A DNA stretch of 8,005 bases from Oligoflexia bacterium (GCA_903928955.1 CAIYTD010000047.1:1-8005), one strand, 5' to 3'; counted from the first letter of the stretch, positions 1 to 6,657 are shown. A program made the numbers and translations. The notes: generated from the sequence alone by a model not told the origin.

Positions 1-2
1 AC

Positions 3-1190
3 AAAGAAGACGAAGAATACAATTTCGTTCAAAGTCAAAAAATTGGGAACTCAGAACCCTGGCCCTGCTGCGGGATTCCCTCCGGAGTTTATCTCATTAA
101 TCCAGGAATGAGTATTTGGGTTTTTACAGTACTTGCTAAAATTACAGGCGCTCATACTCCTACAGAATTGGCTCATTCTGTACAAATTTTTGCCTTATTA
201 GGGATGTGCTTAATCATCCCTTTTGGGTTATTTTTTATCTCTAAAAAAGAACGAAGCGTATGGTGGTGGGCCCTAGCATTAGCCCTCGTGAACCCCTTTC
301 TCATTCTTTATCAGAGAAAACTTTGGCCTGAGCCTTTTCTACCTTTTTTTACCATGATAACGCTGATGGGGTGGTGGACTAGAAAATCTCGCTGGGGTGC
401 ATGGATCTGGGGGCTGACCGGAGCCTGGCTTGGTCAAATTCATATGAGCGGTTTCTTTTTTTCTGCGGCTCTCTTTTTATGGACCCTTCTTTTTGACCCT
501 CAGAGGCGATCCATTCGATGGAAAAGCTGGTTTCTAGGTTCCGTACTAGGCGCTCTTCCATTAATCCCATGGGGAATTTATGCATGGAAACATCCCGTTC
601 ACGAATCGATCATGGGAGGCTGGAGAGAGATGATTCAGCTCAAGTACTGGGTATTTTGGATTACTAACCCTTTGGGATTGCATTTAGGAAACCCATTAGG
701 ACTCCTCAGGGGCCAATCTAACTGGGATCAAATTTCTGATTTCGTTCGTTATCCAGTGATCTTATGCCACCCAACGTACTTAGTCGGAGCTGCTCATCTC
801 GGAATTGTCGGAGCTTCGCTGGTTATTTTTTACCAGGGAGTTTTGAGTTTTTGTAAAAAAATAAAAGGAGAAAAAAAGCTTATTTGTCTTTCTTCTACAG
901 CATTTGTACAAAACTCGATCTTCTGGGGATGCGGCATTCTGATGACTTTGACTGGGGTCAATATACGGCGTTATTATATGGCAGTCACTTTTCCTCTCGA
1001 ATTTGTTTTTCTTATCCGAATGGCAAACCCAGCCTCGCGCAGAGGTCATCAACTTCTTTTTATTCTGTGGATTTGTGAACTTTGGATCTCAGCGAACTTT
1101 GTTGGCTATATCCATACTCACAACGGATCTTTAGAAGGCGACTATGGGTCAGCCTACCATTTGATTCATCCTGAGAATATTAAGAAATAA
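3..1190 (+). CDS. Glycosyltransferase, GT-C/GT39-like integral membrane protein (5' truncated)
   Basis: The frame is open to the left edge, so the true start lies outside the window. The ATG at 108 is internal. The first visible residues read KEDEEYNF, an acidic DEExY motif like the one in the first extracytoplasmic loop of GT-C enzymes (ArnT/PMT type), which use polyprenyl-phosphate sugars. About 395 residues are present. They are strongly hydrophobic, with roughly nine predicted membrane segments rich in Trp, Phe and Leu. Between segments is GQIHMSG, resembling the H/Q-containing loop of GT39 proteins. The C-terminus is a short soluble tail ending in ENIKK. The likely role is sugar transfer to lipid A, protein or another envelope glycan, but the substrate cannot be read from sequence. 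The stop at 1188-1190 lies 6 bp from the convergent HU gene, with no obvious terminator between. The family call is fairly safe; the exact function is not. Confidence 0.75.
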   Translation, partial: KEDEEYNFVQSQKIGNSEPWPCCGIPSGVYLINPGMSIWVFTVLAKITGAHTPTELAHSVQIFALLGMCLIIPFGLFFISKKERSVWWWALALALVNPFLILYQRKLWPEPFLPFFTMITLMGWWTRKSRWGAWIWGLTGAWLGQIHMSGFFFSAALFLWTLLFDPQRRSIRWKSWFLGSVLGALPLIPWGIYAWKHPVHESIMGGWREMIQLKYWVFWITNPLGLHLGNPLGLLRGQSNWDQISDFVRYPVILCHPTYLVGAAHLGIVGASLVIFYQGVLSFCKKIKGEKKLICLSSTAFVQNSIFWGCGILMTLTGVNIRRYYMAVTFPLEFVFLIRMANPASRRGHQLLFILWICELWISANFVGYIHTHNGSLEGDYGSAYHLIHPENIKK

Positions 1191-1196
1191 AATTAC

Positions 1197-1475
1197 TTAA
1201 CGTACCCTTGCTTTAAAATCTTTTCCTGCCTTAAATCGTGGCACAGTCCGAGCTGCAATCTTGATCACTTTACCCGTCTGCGGATTGCGTCCCATCCGAG
1301 CTTTGCGCTTACTCTTTGTGAAAGTGCCGAAGCCTACGAGAGTGACATCCTGCTTTTTTACGGCGTTCTTGATCACGGACAAGGTCTCGTTAAGAATGGA
1401 TTCGATTTCGCATTTTTTGAGTTCTGAGTGATTTTTATGCGCTGCTAACTTTTCGACAAGTTCTGATTTATTCAT
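1197..1475 (-). CDS. hup: HU/IHF-family nucleoid DNA-binding protein
   Basis: The protein is 92 residues, the normal length for HU. It has the helical dimerisation half (residues 1-45), then the beta-arm signature GFGTF (48-52) and RNPQTGK (63-69). Pro65 is the residue that intercalates into DNA in the family. The C-terminus is very basic (FKAGKDFKARVR). It would bind and bend DNA as a dimer in the nucleoid. HU-type is more likely than IHF because it lacks IHF-specific features, but alpha/beta identity cannot be assigned. The ATG at 1475 is preceded by AGGAGA with a 5-nt spacer, which fixes the start. It follows the CDGSH gene by 32 nt on the same strand and is probably cotranscribed with it. 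Confidence 0.93.
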   Translation of the reverse strand: MNKSELVEKLAAHKNHSELKKCEIESILNETLSVIKNAVKKQDVTLVGFGTFTKSKRKARMGRNPQTGKVIKIAARTVPRFKAGKDFKARVR

Positions 1476-1480
1476 TTGAG

Positions 1481-1486
1481 TCTCCT
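1481..1486 (-). promoter_or_regulatory. Ribosome binding site of the HU gene
   Basis: AGGAGA on the minus strand, 5 nt upstream of the ATG at 1475. It is a strong Shine-Dalgarno match and supports independent translation of HU within the cluster. Confidence 0.8.
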
Positions 1487-1507
1487 AATAGGATTAAAAA
1501 TTCAATT

Positions 1508-1747
1508 TTATATTTTCTTGTGAGATCCATCACAAGTGATAGGCGAATGGCTTTGCTTGCATCCACAAAAATAGACTGTTTTACTTTCAGTAGCAGTAAA
1601 TTTTTTTGGTACGAAAGTCGTTCCTTTATGTGAGCCATCACAAAAAGGCTGACCAGCACTTTTCCCGCAAGCACACCAATAATAATCTTTTCCAGCTTCT
1701 ACAGCAACAGGAAGTGGAGCTTGAGAAGCAATAGTGGGTTTACTCAT
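1508..1747 (-). CDS. CDGSH iron-sulfur protein with two CDGSH motifs
   Basis: The protein is 79 residues with two complete C-x-C-...-C-D-G-S-H motifs. The first uses Cys25, Cys27, Cys36 and His40 (CACG to CDGSH). The second uses Cys61, Cys63, Cys72 and His76 (CGCK to CDGSH). Each motif is expected to hold one [2Fe-2S] cluster with three Cys and one His ligand. The twin arrangement within one small soluble protein resembles CISD3/MiNT-type proteins, which form a two-cluster monomer, rather than membrane-anchored mitoNEET. No signal peptide or membrane segment is visible, so it should be cytoplasmic. A redox or iron-sulfur handling role is inferred from the family; the partner is unknown. The ATG at 1747 has AAGGA 5 nt upstream. 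It lies between the lysine-rich micro-ORF and HU on the same strand. Confidence 0.93.
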   Translation of the reverse strand: MSKPTIASQAPLPVAVEAGKDYYWCACGKSAGQPFCDGSHKGTTFVPKKFTATESKTVYFCGCKQSHSPITCDGSHKKI

Positions 1748-1806
1748 AGAAGTCCTTTAAATTTCAAAATAAAGCCTTCCATGGCTGGATTGATAAGAAT
1801 GGATAA

Positions 1807-1869
1807 TTACTTCTTAGATTTCTTCTTGGTTTTTTTAGCGACTTTCTTCTTTGCTACTTTTTTTGCCAT
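1807..1869 (-). CDS. 20-residue lysine-rich (histone-tail-like) micropeptide
   Basis: On the minus strand the frame reads MAKKVAKKKVAKKTKKKSKK followed by TAA. Thirteen of 20 residues are Lys; the rest are Ala, Val, Thr, Ser and Met. It uses both AAA and AAG codons, so it is not a simple homopolymer artefact. A perfect AGGAGG (1876-1881) sits 6 nt upstream of the ATG, the strongest ribosome binding site I found in the window. The composition and KKVAKK repeats resemble the basic tails of bacterial histone H1-like proteins, so DNA or RNA binding is plausible. That is inference only. It heads a same-strand cluster with the CDGSH protein (59 nt downstream) and HU. The alternative is a translated leader peptide acting in cis. 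Its length falls below most annotation cut-offs. Confidence 0.6.
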   Translation of the reverse strand: MAKKVAKKKVAKKTKKKSKK

Positions 1870-1875
1870 GTTGGG

Positions 1876-1881
1876 CCTCCT
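1876..1881 (-). promoter_or_regulatory. Perfect Shine-Dalgarno AGGAGG of the micro-ORF
   Basis: AGGAGG on the minus strand, 6 nt before the ATG at 1869. This is the main argument that the 20-codon frame is translated. Confidence 0.75.
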
Positions 1882-1883
1882 TT

Positions 1884-1912
1884 GCAATACCAATGTGAAA
1901 CATTTTAATCAA
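1884..1912 (-). promoter_or_regulatory. Candidate sigma70-type promoter for the micropeptide-CDGSH-HU cluster
   Basis: On the minus strand there is TTGATT (1907-1912), a 17-nt spacer and TATTGC (1884-1889). Four of six bases in each box match the consensus. Transcription would start within about ten bases of the ribosome binding site, giving a very short leader. AT-rich DNA offers other weak matches nearby, so this is tentative. Confidence 0.3.
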
Positions 1913-1945
1913 AATAGAAAGCAAAATAATAAACTGAATCACCTA

Positions 1946-2210
1946 TTATAGAATAGATTGACGTTCACCGCGCTCTAAAACGGCTTTAGCCAGACTGAGC
2001 GAGTGAGGCTCAACTCAGAGAATATTCAAAGCCGCATGGACAGCCCGGTCATGGCACCTGTGAATTGAGCTCCTTTCGCATTTTCTTGCTCCAAGGCGAT
2101 ACGAGACCTCGTCATTTTAGGATACTGGGACATGTGGGTACCAAGTGCATCGGTTTCAAAGCCTCAAGGGGGTATCTACGATAGTGCCAACTACCCATAT
2201 AAGTAGAACT
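1946..2210 (-). pseudogene. tnpB: Degenerate C-terminal fragment of IS200/IS605-type TnpB
   Basis: Read on the minus strand in shifting frames, this reproduces the order of a TnpB C-terminus. First is a TCPS..LK piece (about 2115-2135), like the first zinc knuckle TCPSCGxxK. Then come NDEVSYRLGA and HDRAVHAALNIL in one frame (2018-2116). The latter matches the family motif HDRDVNAALNIL, with Asp and Asn replaced by Ala and His. After a TGA at 2015-2017 the same frame continues to SLAKAVLERGERQSIL and a TAA at 1946-1948. Several expected zinc-ligand cysteines are lost, and at least one frameshift and one nonsense codon are present, so no nuclease is made. TnpB is normally an RNA-guided DNA nuclease carried by IS605 elements. 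The upstream catalytic RuvC part is absent and no clear element ends are visible. Confidence 0.65.
1981..2034 (-). other. Nested hairpin within the tnpB remnant
   Basis: CGGCTTT (1981-1987) pairs perfectly with AAAGCCG (2028-2034), and inside it CTGAG (1995-1999) pairs with CTCAG (2014-2018). In TnpB systems the guide RNA overlaps the 3' end of tnpB, so this could be a relic of that RNA. It is not followed by a recognisable element end, so its identity remains open. Confidence 0.4.
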
Positions 2211-2260
2211 ACATTAAACTACTTAATTATACCGATGACACCCGCATTAAGTAGTACTTA
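2201..2260. repeat. Cluster of AGTAG/CTACT inverted repeats
   Basis: ACTACTTAAT (2218-2227) and ATTAAGTAGT (2246-2255) are perfect 10-bp inverted repeats separated by 18 nt. Just before them GTAG-AA-CTAC (2203-2212) repeats the same core. Several copies of one core in 60 bp suggest a regulator-binding array or a transcription-terminating stem. They lie between the tnpB remnant and the TATAAT box of the broken exported-protein gene. Confidence 0.5.
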
Positions 2261-2275
2261 AATTTTTGTTAATTT

Positions 2276-2281
2276 TATAAT
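2276..2281 (+). promoter_or_regulatory. Consensus -10 box TATAAT upstream of the broken exported-protein gene
   Basis: A perfect TATAAT lies 14 nt before the ATG at 2296. No good -35 box is visible at 16-18 nt; the expected position overlaps the inverted-repeat arm at 2246-2255. Either the promoter is activator-dependent or the match is chance in AT-rich DNA. Confidence 0.3.
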
Positions 2282-2295
2282 ATATACTTTTTTAA

Positions 2296-2922
2296 ATGAA
2301 ATTATCAAAACTCAGATCAAAAGTCGCTCTCTCTTTTTTTTATTCTTTATATTTAATATAAAAAGTAATGCAGCTGATGTTGTAGAAGATTTTGAATTGT
2401 TAAGAGTTCCTATCCAGTCTGTTCTCATGAGCAGTTGACCTTCTCCCACCGTCCTTACTGATTCTCGAGAGTTTTGCACTTTGGAACATTTTTGTTCTCT
2501 ATTGAAACCTCAGCTCGATCAATTTTACATCTACATAAATGAAGAAGGCGGAAAATTTCATAACTTGGAATTACTCAATAAAATTAATATAACTAAATCT
2601 TGCTTTAAAAATCAAATAAAAAAAGAAGAGAGGCCTACTTCAGAGAAAAGAGCCAGGAATCATCAAATATTGCTGCTGCTCGAATAGAATTCATAAAAAA
2701 CCTTCTTGAAGAGATTGGGGGAAATCTGCAGAACTCTCAACGACTGATTCAGTATCTCAGCGAAGTTTTTTATCGGGACCAAAGGGAAGCTATCCGATAT
2801 CGATGCGATTTCAGAACCCGAACAGCATTAATTTTAGATTCTCCGAAGAAAAAAGGTTAAAAATAGAACATTTTAAATCAACCGTTCTCGATTGGGTGGT
2901 TGAAGCCATTCTTTGTGATTAA
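2296..2922 (+). pseudogene. Frameshifted gene for a small exported protein of unknown function
   Basis: The ATG at 2296 starts MKLSKLRSKVALSFF. At the T8 tract 2334-2341 the frame is lost. One extra T would continue as LFFIFNIKSNAADVVEDFEL, completing a textbook signal peptide with SNA|A cleavage. That frame meets a TGA at 2436-2438, then continues through the frame spanning 2439-2687 (REFCTLEHFCSLLKPQLDQF and so on). At the A7 tract 2618-2624 coding resumes in the next frame (REKSQESSNIAAARIEF, FIKNLLEEIGGNLQNSQ). At the A6 tract 2849-2854 it shifts again to SEEKRLKIEHFKSTVLDWVV and ends at TAA 2920-2922. The restored protein would be about 200 residues, helical and charged, periplasmic or secreted. 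I recognise no family. The stop is 3 bp from the convergent acylase gene. Decay is the likely explanation; sequencing error could explain the shifts but not the TGA. Confidence 0.65.
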
Positions 2923-2925
2923 AAT

Positions 2926-5253
2926 TTAGAAAATGAGCTTCTGAATCGGGTCCTGAATTTTTGTCCAATCCACCGGAAAAATTCTCTTTTGCGAGCGGCA
3001 TTGGAACCACTTTTGCCACTCAGAATCAGGATCGAGAAGATTCCGAACTTCATCGTCCTGATTCGACCCCGCCAATACGGAGTAGACTTGAGGAGGACTG
3101 CTCATTTCAACAACCAAACGTTGAGAAGGACCTTCGGTTTGATCGAGATAAGCCCCTGTCCAATGGGAAGTTCCAGGACTCACGCTGTTATCATCTCCGC
3201 TACTTGCCAGAGGGAAAGTCGGAGAGAGTTGAGATTGACCTAAGTGAGCAAAAGATATTTTATGAATTTCACCCCACTCTAAAAGAGTATGGGTTTCATT
3301 CCATTTTAAATCCTCTAATGCGAGTTGAAATGAATTTAAAATACTTTTTTCCAATAATTCATCCCTTGCTTTTCTTTGAGTCAATTGACGATAAAGGGCC
3401 CCAGTATTGATACTATTCTCTTTAAAAATATGACTGACCCAGCGGCGATAAACTCCACACGCAATGCAATGAATATCTGCATTAAAGTCCCAAGCTTTTA
3501 AAGTCGATAAGACTGGAAAAAAACTTTGAGGATCAGGTAATTCTTTCCATCTCGCTTCCAATACAGAAAGAAGATGTGGAAGAAGAAACCTCGCATCCAC
3601 AGCCTGCACATCACATTGAATTTTCTGAATCGATGCAAGGTCATGCCTTGCTTGAGCAGTAATCAGCTCCTCAATTCGCAGGGCTCTAAAACCCTGGACT
3701 TGAGCGTGACCAGAGCTCAATCGCGAGCCCTCCGGCCATTGTGCGTTGTTGGCGGTCACAACAAACCCTCTTTGCGGAGAAATTAAATGGGGCATCTCCT
3801 CGGGTTTCACTGGATGTTGAAACGCGGGTGCATTTTCCACCTCAGAAAGGCTCTGAAAAGGAATACCAAAGAGAGGCTGCTGCTCATACCGAGCCACCTT
3901 TCCGATCGCACGGTATCCCGTTTTTCCTCGATCATCTGCAAATACAAAATTCCAACTCGGCACTCCCACCTCAGAAAGAGCCTGATCCGCTTGCTGAACA
4001 TTCCCAGCACTCATGAGGTGATGCATTCCCATAAAATCATTGGGGTTCAGTTCAAAACCCGTCCAACTTAAAACCATGGCTTTGCCTTTGGGCCCAGGCA
4101 ATGGCAAAATGGGAAGCTGACTTGCTGTTCGTCGAAAGGAAGTAAAAAAATAAGGCAGTTTCCACTTCCAGAATCGAAACCAAATCCAGGGGGTGGTAGA
4201 TTTTGAATCTTTGAGATCTGCTTCAGGAACAAAGCTCACTTGGGAAGCAGGTAGAAAAGAATTAGTCAACCCCCAACTCAAATGGCGATTTGCACCACTA
4301 GCAACAAAAGGAACACCTGGAAACGTCGCCCCAATGACATCCCATCGTCCCGCCTGAATATGCACCCAATACCAAAAAGGAGGATGTCCCAATAAAAGAT
4401 GAGGATCATTAGCGAGCCAAGCATTTCCCGTTTTGCTCCGCTGAGGACCTATTACCCAGTTATTGCTTCCCATTCCAGCTCCCCCAAATGCAGTTGGAAA
4501 CTCAACAGGTGGACTAAAAAAACTGATTTCAGAAGCGCCCAAATTTTCCAAAGGTATCTGAGAAGCAGCCGAACTAGAACGAGCGAGAGGATATTCGCCT
4601 GACTTCAGAATGGAAACATCCCAAGGGAGTCCTTCTGAACGAAATAAAGTTCGAGCCAATTCCCCGTGAACCTGCAGCCATTGGGCTTCATCGATTTGAT
4701 TTTGAAAACTGCGTTGGGTTTGATCAAACGATTGGAGTAAGAATAAACCTAAAGTATCTTCTGGACGCCAAGGATCAGGGCGATATCCGAGCTGAACAAA
4801 TTCGTAAACTCCCTGATCCACTGCTTCTTGCATCCCTCGGTTCACCCCCTCGGTATAGGCAAAAAAAATGTTTTGCACTTCGGAAGACATTTTATGAAAG
4901 ACAAGATCAGCGCGCTCTTGCAACCCCAATAATCTCAAAAAAAAATCAGAACGAATAAAATCTTTACCAAAAACTTCTGCTTTGCGTCCTTGAACAGTCC
5001 TTCTAAAAAAATCCATCTCCCACGCACGATCTTTGCCATGTAAATATCCCAAACAGGCTATGCCCACCTTCTCCTTCTCTTCATTAGAAGACTTACCTGG
5101 TAATTTTTGAACATGAATATGAGGAATCCCTTGAGAATCTCTCCAAATATCACAATAAGAATTTTTAAGCCCGCCCTGCTGAGCATTCCCTAGACTACAA
5201 GGCAATAGGAGAATCAATAAAACAAAAAATCGCATTTTTAGAATTGGAATCAT
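2926..5253 (-). CDS. Penicillin acylase-family Ntn hydrolase (penicillin amidase / acyl-homoserine-lactone acylase type)
   Basis: The protein is 775 residues from the ATG at 5253. An N-terminal signal peptide (hydrophobic core about residues 8-20, likely cleavage near GNA|QQ at 24) sends it to the periplasm. The family is self-processing: cleavage before the nucleophile Ser263 in GSNNW (262-266) frees the beta chain. Supporting motifs are NDPHL (282-286), GANRHLSWGLT (from 320), WNF..AD (from 434) and TANN (500-503). Asn503 falls 240 residues after Ser263, the same spacing as the oxyanion Asn beta241 of E. coli penicillin G acylase. The C-terminal WGEIH and GPSQR blocks are also family features. 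The reaction is hydrolysis of an amide, such as an N-acyl group; the actual substrate is unknown. The ATG overlaps the TGA of the upstream hydrolase (ATGA), indicating translational coupling; GGAAAG lies just upstream. A TTG at 5268 is a less likely start. Confidence 0.93.
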   Translation of the reverse strand: MIPILKMRFFVLLILLLPCSLGNAQQGGLKNSYCDIWRDSQGIPHIHVQKLPGKSSNEEKEKVGIACLGYLHGKDRAWEMDFFRRTVQGRKAEVFGKDFIRSDFFLRLLGLQERADLVFHKMSSEVQNIFFAYTEGVNRGMQEAVDQGVYEFVQLGYRPDPWRPEDTLGLFLLQSFDQTQRSFQNQIDEAQWLQVHGELARTLFRSEGLPWDVSILKSGEYPLARSSSAASQIPLENLGASEISFFSPPVEFPTAFGGAGMGSNNWVIGPQRSKTGNAWLANDPHLLLGHPPFWYWVHIQAGRWDVIGATFPGVPFVASGANRHLSWGLTNSFLPASQVSFVPEADLKDSKSTTPWIWFRFWKWKLPYFFTSFRRTASQLPILPLPGPKGKAMVLSWTGFELNPNDFMGMHHLMSAGNVQQADQALSEVGVPSWNFVFADDRGKTGYRAIGKVARYEQQPLFGIPFQSLSEVENAPAFQHPVKPEEMPHLISPQRGFVVTANNAQWPEGSRLSSGHAQVQGFRALRIEELITAQARHDLASIQKIQCDVQAVDARFLLPHLLSVLEARWKELPDPQSFFPVLSTLKAWDFNADIHCIACGVYRRWVSHIFKENSINTGALYRQLTQRKARDELLEKSILNSFQLALEDLKWNETHTLLEWGEIHKISFAHLGQSQLSPTFPLASSGDDNSVSPGTSHWTGAYLDQTEGPSQRLVVEMSSPPQVYSVLAGSNQDDEVRNLLDPDSEWQKWFQCRSQKRIFPVDWTKIQDPIQKLIF

Positions 5254-6200
5254 AGTACTTTCCACCAACGCTCCCCGATCGAATGAGGAATTTTTTGAGA
5301 TAAAATCTGTCCTATAACTGCTGCAGTCACTGCTGGCTTTTCTAAGTGCGGACTATGCCCGGCACCTTTAATCAATACAGCATGATGTTTTTCTTTTAAA
5401 TCAGGATTAAGATTTTCTAGCCAAGTCGAAGCACAAGAGGCAGGGATCAATGTATCTTTTTCTCCCCATAAAAGCCAAATGTCTGACTGAATTTGAGACA
5501 CCACTTGATCGACGCAATGATCATCCCGAAAGGAATTCATAAACTGAATCGTGTCTTCTCGATTCACAAACTGAGCAAAATGAGCCGTCATCCAACGAAA
5601 CCAGGCAGGCTCAGAAGCAAAAAGATGAGGCCTTAATGCAATAAACCCATCGACCATCGCCCGCCTAAAGATAGACTCCCAGTCTTCTCTCATTTGCAAA
5701 TCAGAAAAAACGCCGGAAGGATTTCCTAAAAGGATCAGCTGAGGTCCAGCGTAATTAAGCCGATTAGAAGTCGGTCGAGCTCCTTCGCCACAAAGCGAAG
5801 CATAATAAGCAGTCAGCCAACCTCCTAAAGAATGCCCGAAAATCGTGTGCGGCTTCAACGAATCCAGGGTATCACTCACCGTAGATCGCATGAGATCCAT
5901 GGTTGGAAAAGATTTTTCGCGCGAAAGAAAACCTCCAAAACCTGGAAAATCAAAAAGAATTAATTCATCATAATGAAGCTTCAAAACAGGTAAAAGCAAA
6001 GTCACTACCCCTTGCCAAGAAAGAGGAGTATCTCCAAATCCTGGAATCAAGACAAATCTTTTGGGATAAGGTTGTTTCTGATCTCGTGGTCTCAGGATTT
6101 TTCGCCAATATCCTAACTTTACTTCCCCGTTTCGCCGGAGCTCCCATTGATAATTTCTGGCTTTGAGAAAAATGGCAGCAATACCATGCAGACTTTTCAT
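5250..6200 (-). CDS. Alpha/beta hydrolase-fold protein
   Basis: From the ATG at 6200 the protein has 316 residues. The triad is plain: nucleophile Ser124 in GHSLGG, Asp249 in WGEKDTLIP and His282 in GAGHSPHLEKP. The oxyanion loop PGFGDTPLSW is near residue 54, and FDFPGFGG follows strand 4, as in lipase/esterase and C-C hydrolase relatives. A cap region of about 70 residues lies between the nucleophile and the acid (FRRAMVDGFIAL, WFRWMTAHFAQF). No cleavable signal peptide is evident, so it is probably cytoplasmic; an ester or thioester substrate is likely. A GTG at 6233 would add 11 residues (MIFFFSKNPNL). Neither start has a good ribosome binding site, so the N-terminus is uncertain. Its TGA (5250-5252) overlaps the acylase ATG, forming a two-gene coupled unit. 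Confidence 0.9.
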   Translation of the reverse strand: MKSLHGIAAIFLKARNYQWELRRNGEVKLGYWRKILRPRDQKQPYPKRFVLIPGFGDTPLSWQGVVTLLLPVLKLHYDELILFDFPGFGGFLSREKSFPTMDLMRSTVSDTLDSLKPHTIFGHSLGGWLTAYYASLCGEGARPTSNRLNYAGPQLILLGNPSGVFSDLQMREDWESIFRRAMVDGFIALRPHLFASEPAWFRWMTAHFAQFVNREDTIQFMNSFRDDHCVDQVVSQIQSDIWLLWGEKDTLIPASCASTWLENLNPDLKEKHHAVLIKGAGHSPHLEKPAVTAAVIGQILSQKIPHSIGERWWKVL

Positions 6201-6286
6201 CAAATTAGGGTTTTTTGAGAAAAAAAAAATCACGAATCAGCAAATCAGAGGAATAAGACAAAGGACGAGAATTCGACATCCTGACA

Positions 6287-6315
6287 GTTTTACCTAAGGC
6301 AACTCATAAAATCAA
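6287..6315 (-). promoter_or_regulatory. Candidate promoter for the hydrolase-acylase operon
   Basis: On the minus strand there is TTGATT (6310-6315), a 17-nt spacer and TAAAAC (6287-6292). Four of six bases in each box match consensus. It would give a leader of roughly 80 nt before the ATG at 6200. It is the best-spaced pair I see upstream of the operon but remains weak. Confidence 0.3.
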
Positions 6316-6373
6316 AGAAGTTATCAAACACACCCTAAAACTCCTGATCCATTCACGGCCGAGATATAAGGCG

Positions 6374-6402
6374 TTGACAGCGTAGCTGTCAGGTTGTATT
6401 TT
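6374..6402 (+). promoter_or_regulatory. Promoter-like TTGACA-17-TATTTT with a palindrome over its spacer
   Basis: A perfect -35 TTGACA (6374-6379) is followed after 17 nt by TATTTT (6397-6402). The palindrome GACAGC-GTA-GCTGTC (6376-6390) overlaps the -35 box and the spacer, the place where a repressor would act. Transcription would run toward the IS605-type right end and metF. It could equally be a sub-terminal hairpin of a small mobile element. Confidence 0.4.
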
Positions 6403-6589
6403 TCTTTCATTAGATCTTTGAAATTCAGATATACGGTTCCAAGGGGAAAAATCATCTTTCCTTGGGTAAAATCTGTCAAGTAAAGTATCAAAACTTTGAG
6501 ACTATAAAAATCTAATCTGTTTGAGAATAGATGCGATAAGGCAGCTCAAGCGTAAAAGAGAAGACTAGAGTCCAAAATTAAGCCTATCT
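6403..6589. other. Noncoding stretch with one imperfect hairpin
   Basis: Together with 6234-6402 this forms a long gene-free spacer between the hydrolase and metF. CCAAGG (6439-6444) pairs with CCTTGG (6460-6465), and the stem extends by AAA/TTT past a GG bulge. All frames carry frequent stops, and I recognise no protein fragment here. Confidence 0.4.
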
Positions 6590-6657
6590 CTCGGAGATCC
6601 TGGCAAACGTCTGTGGGTAATGACCATGTTCGTGTAACTCTTAAAAGGTTGTTTAGG
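6590..6657 (+). pseudogene. tnpB: Remnant of a TnpB C-terminal tail
   Basis: In one frame ANVCG (6603-6617) is followed, after a +1 shift and a stop, by DHVRVT (6622-6639). Joined, they give NxCG-DHVRxT, which matches the loosely conserved NACGDxVRP tail found at the end of many IS605 TnpB proteins. It sits immediately before a guide-RNA-like double hairpin, exactly where a tnpB tail should be. No zinc-ribbon or RuvC part was found upstream. The evidence is short, so the call depends on the context. Confidence 0.4.

Noticed and set aside
108..1190. Glycosyltransferase starting at ATG 108
   Set aside because: The same frame is open to base 3 and contains the DEExY motif expected near the N-terminus, so 108 is an internal Met.
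1468..1674. 68-codon minus-strand frame overlapping HU and the CDGSH gene
   Set aside because: It is out of frame with the CDGSH protein, which has two perfect cluster-binding motifs, and it is a shadow of that gene.
1721..1951. 76-codon plus-strand frame ending in a Phe-rich stretch
   Set aside because: The Phe/Leu-rich part is simply the antisense of the lysine codons of the micropeptide at 1807-1869.
2961..3410. 149-codon plus-strand frame
   Set aside because: It lies wholly inside the penicillin-acylase gene on the other strand, whose motifs are clear. It has no family signature or ribosome binding site.
5250..5268. TTG at 5268 as start of the acylase
   Set aside because: The ATG at 5253 forms the ATGA overlap with the upstream stop and has purines at Shine-Dalgarno distance. 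The TTG adds five residues with no benefit to the signal peptide.
6272..6287. Minus-strand CAGGATGTCGAA, resembling another IS605 terminus
   Set aside because: There is no hairpin before it and no tnpB trace beside it; twelve similar bases alone could be chance.
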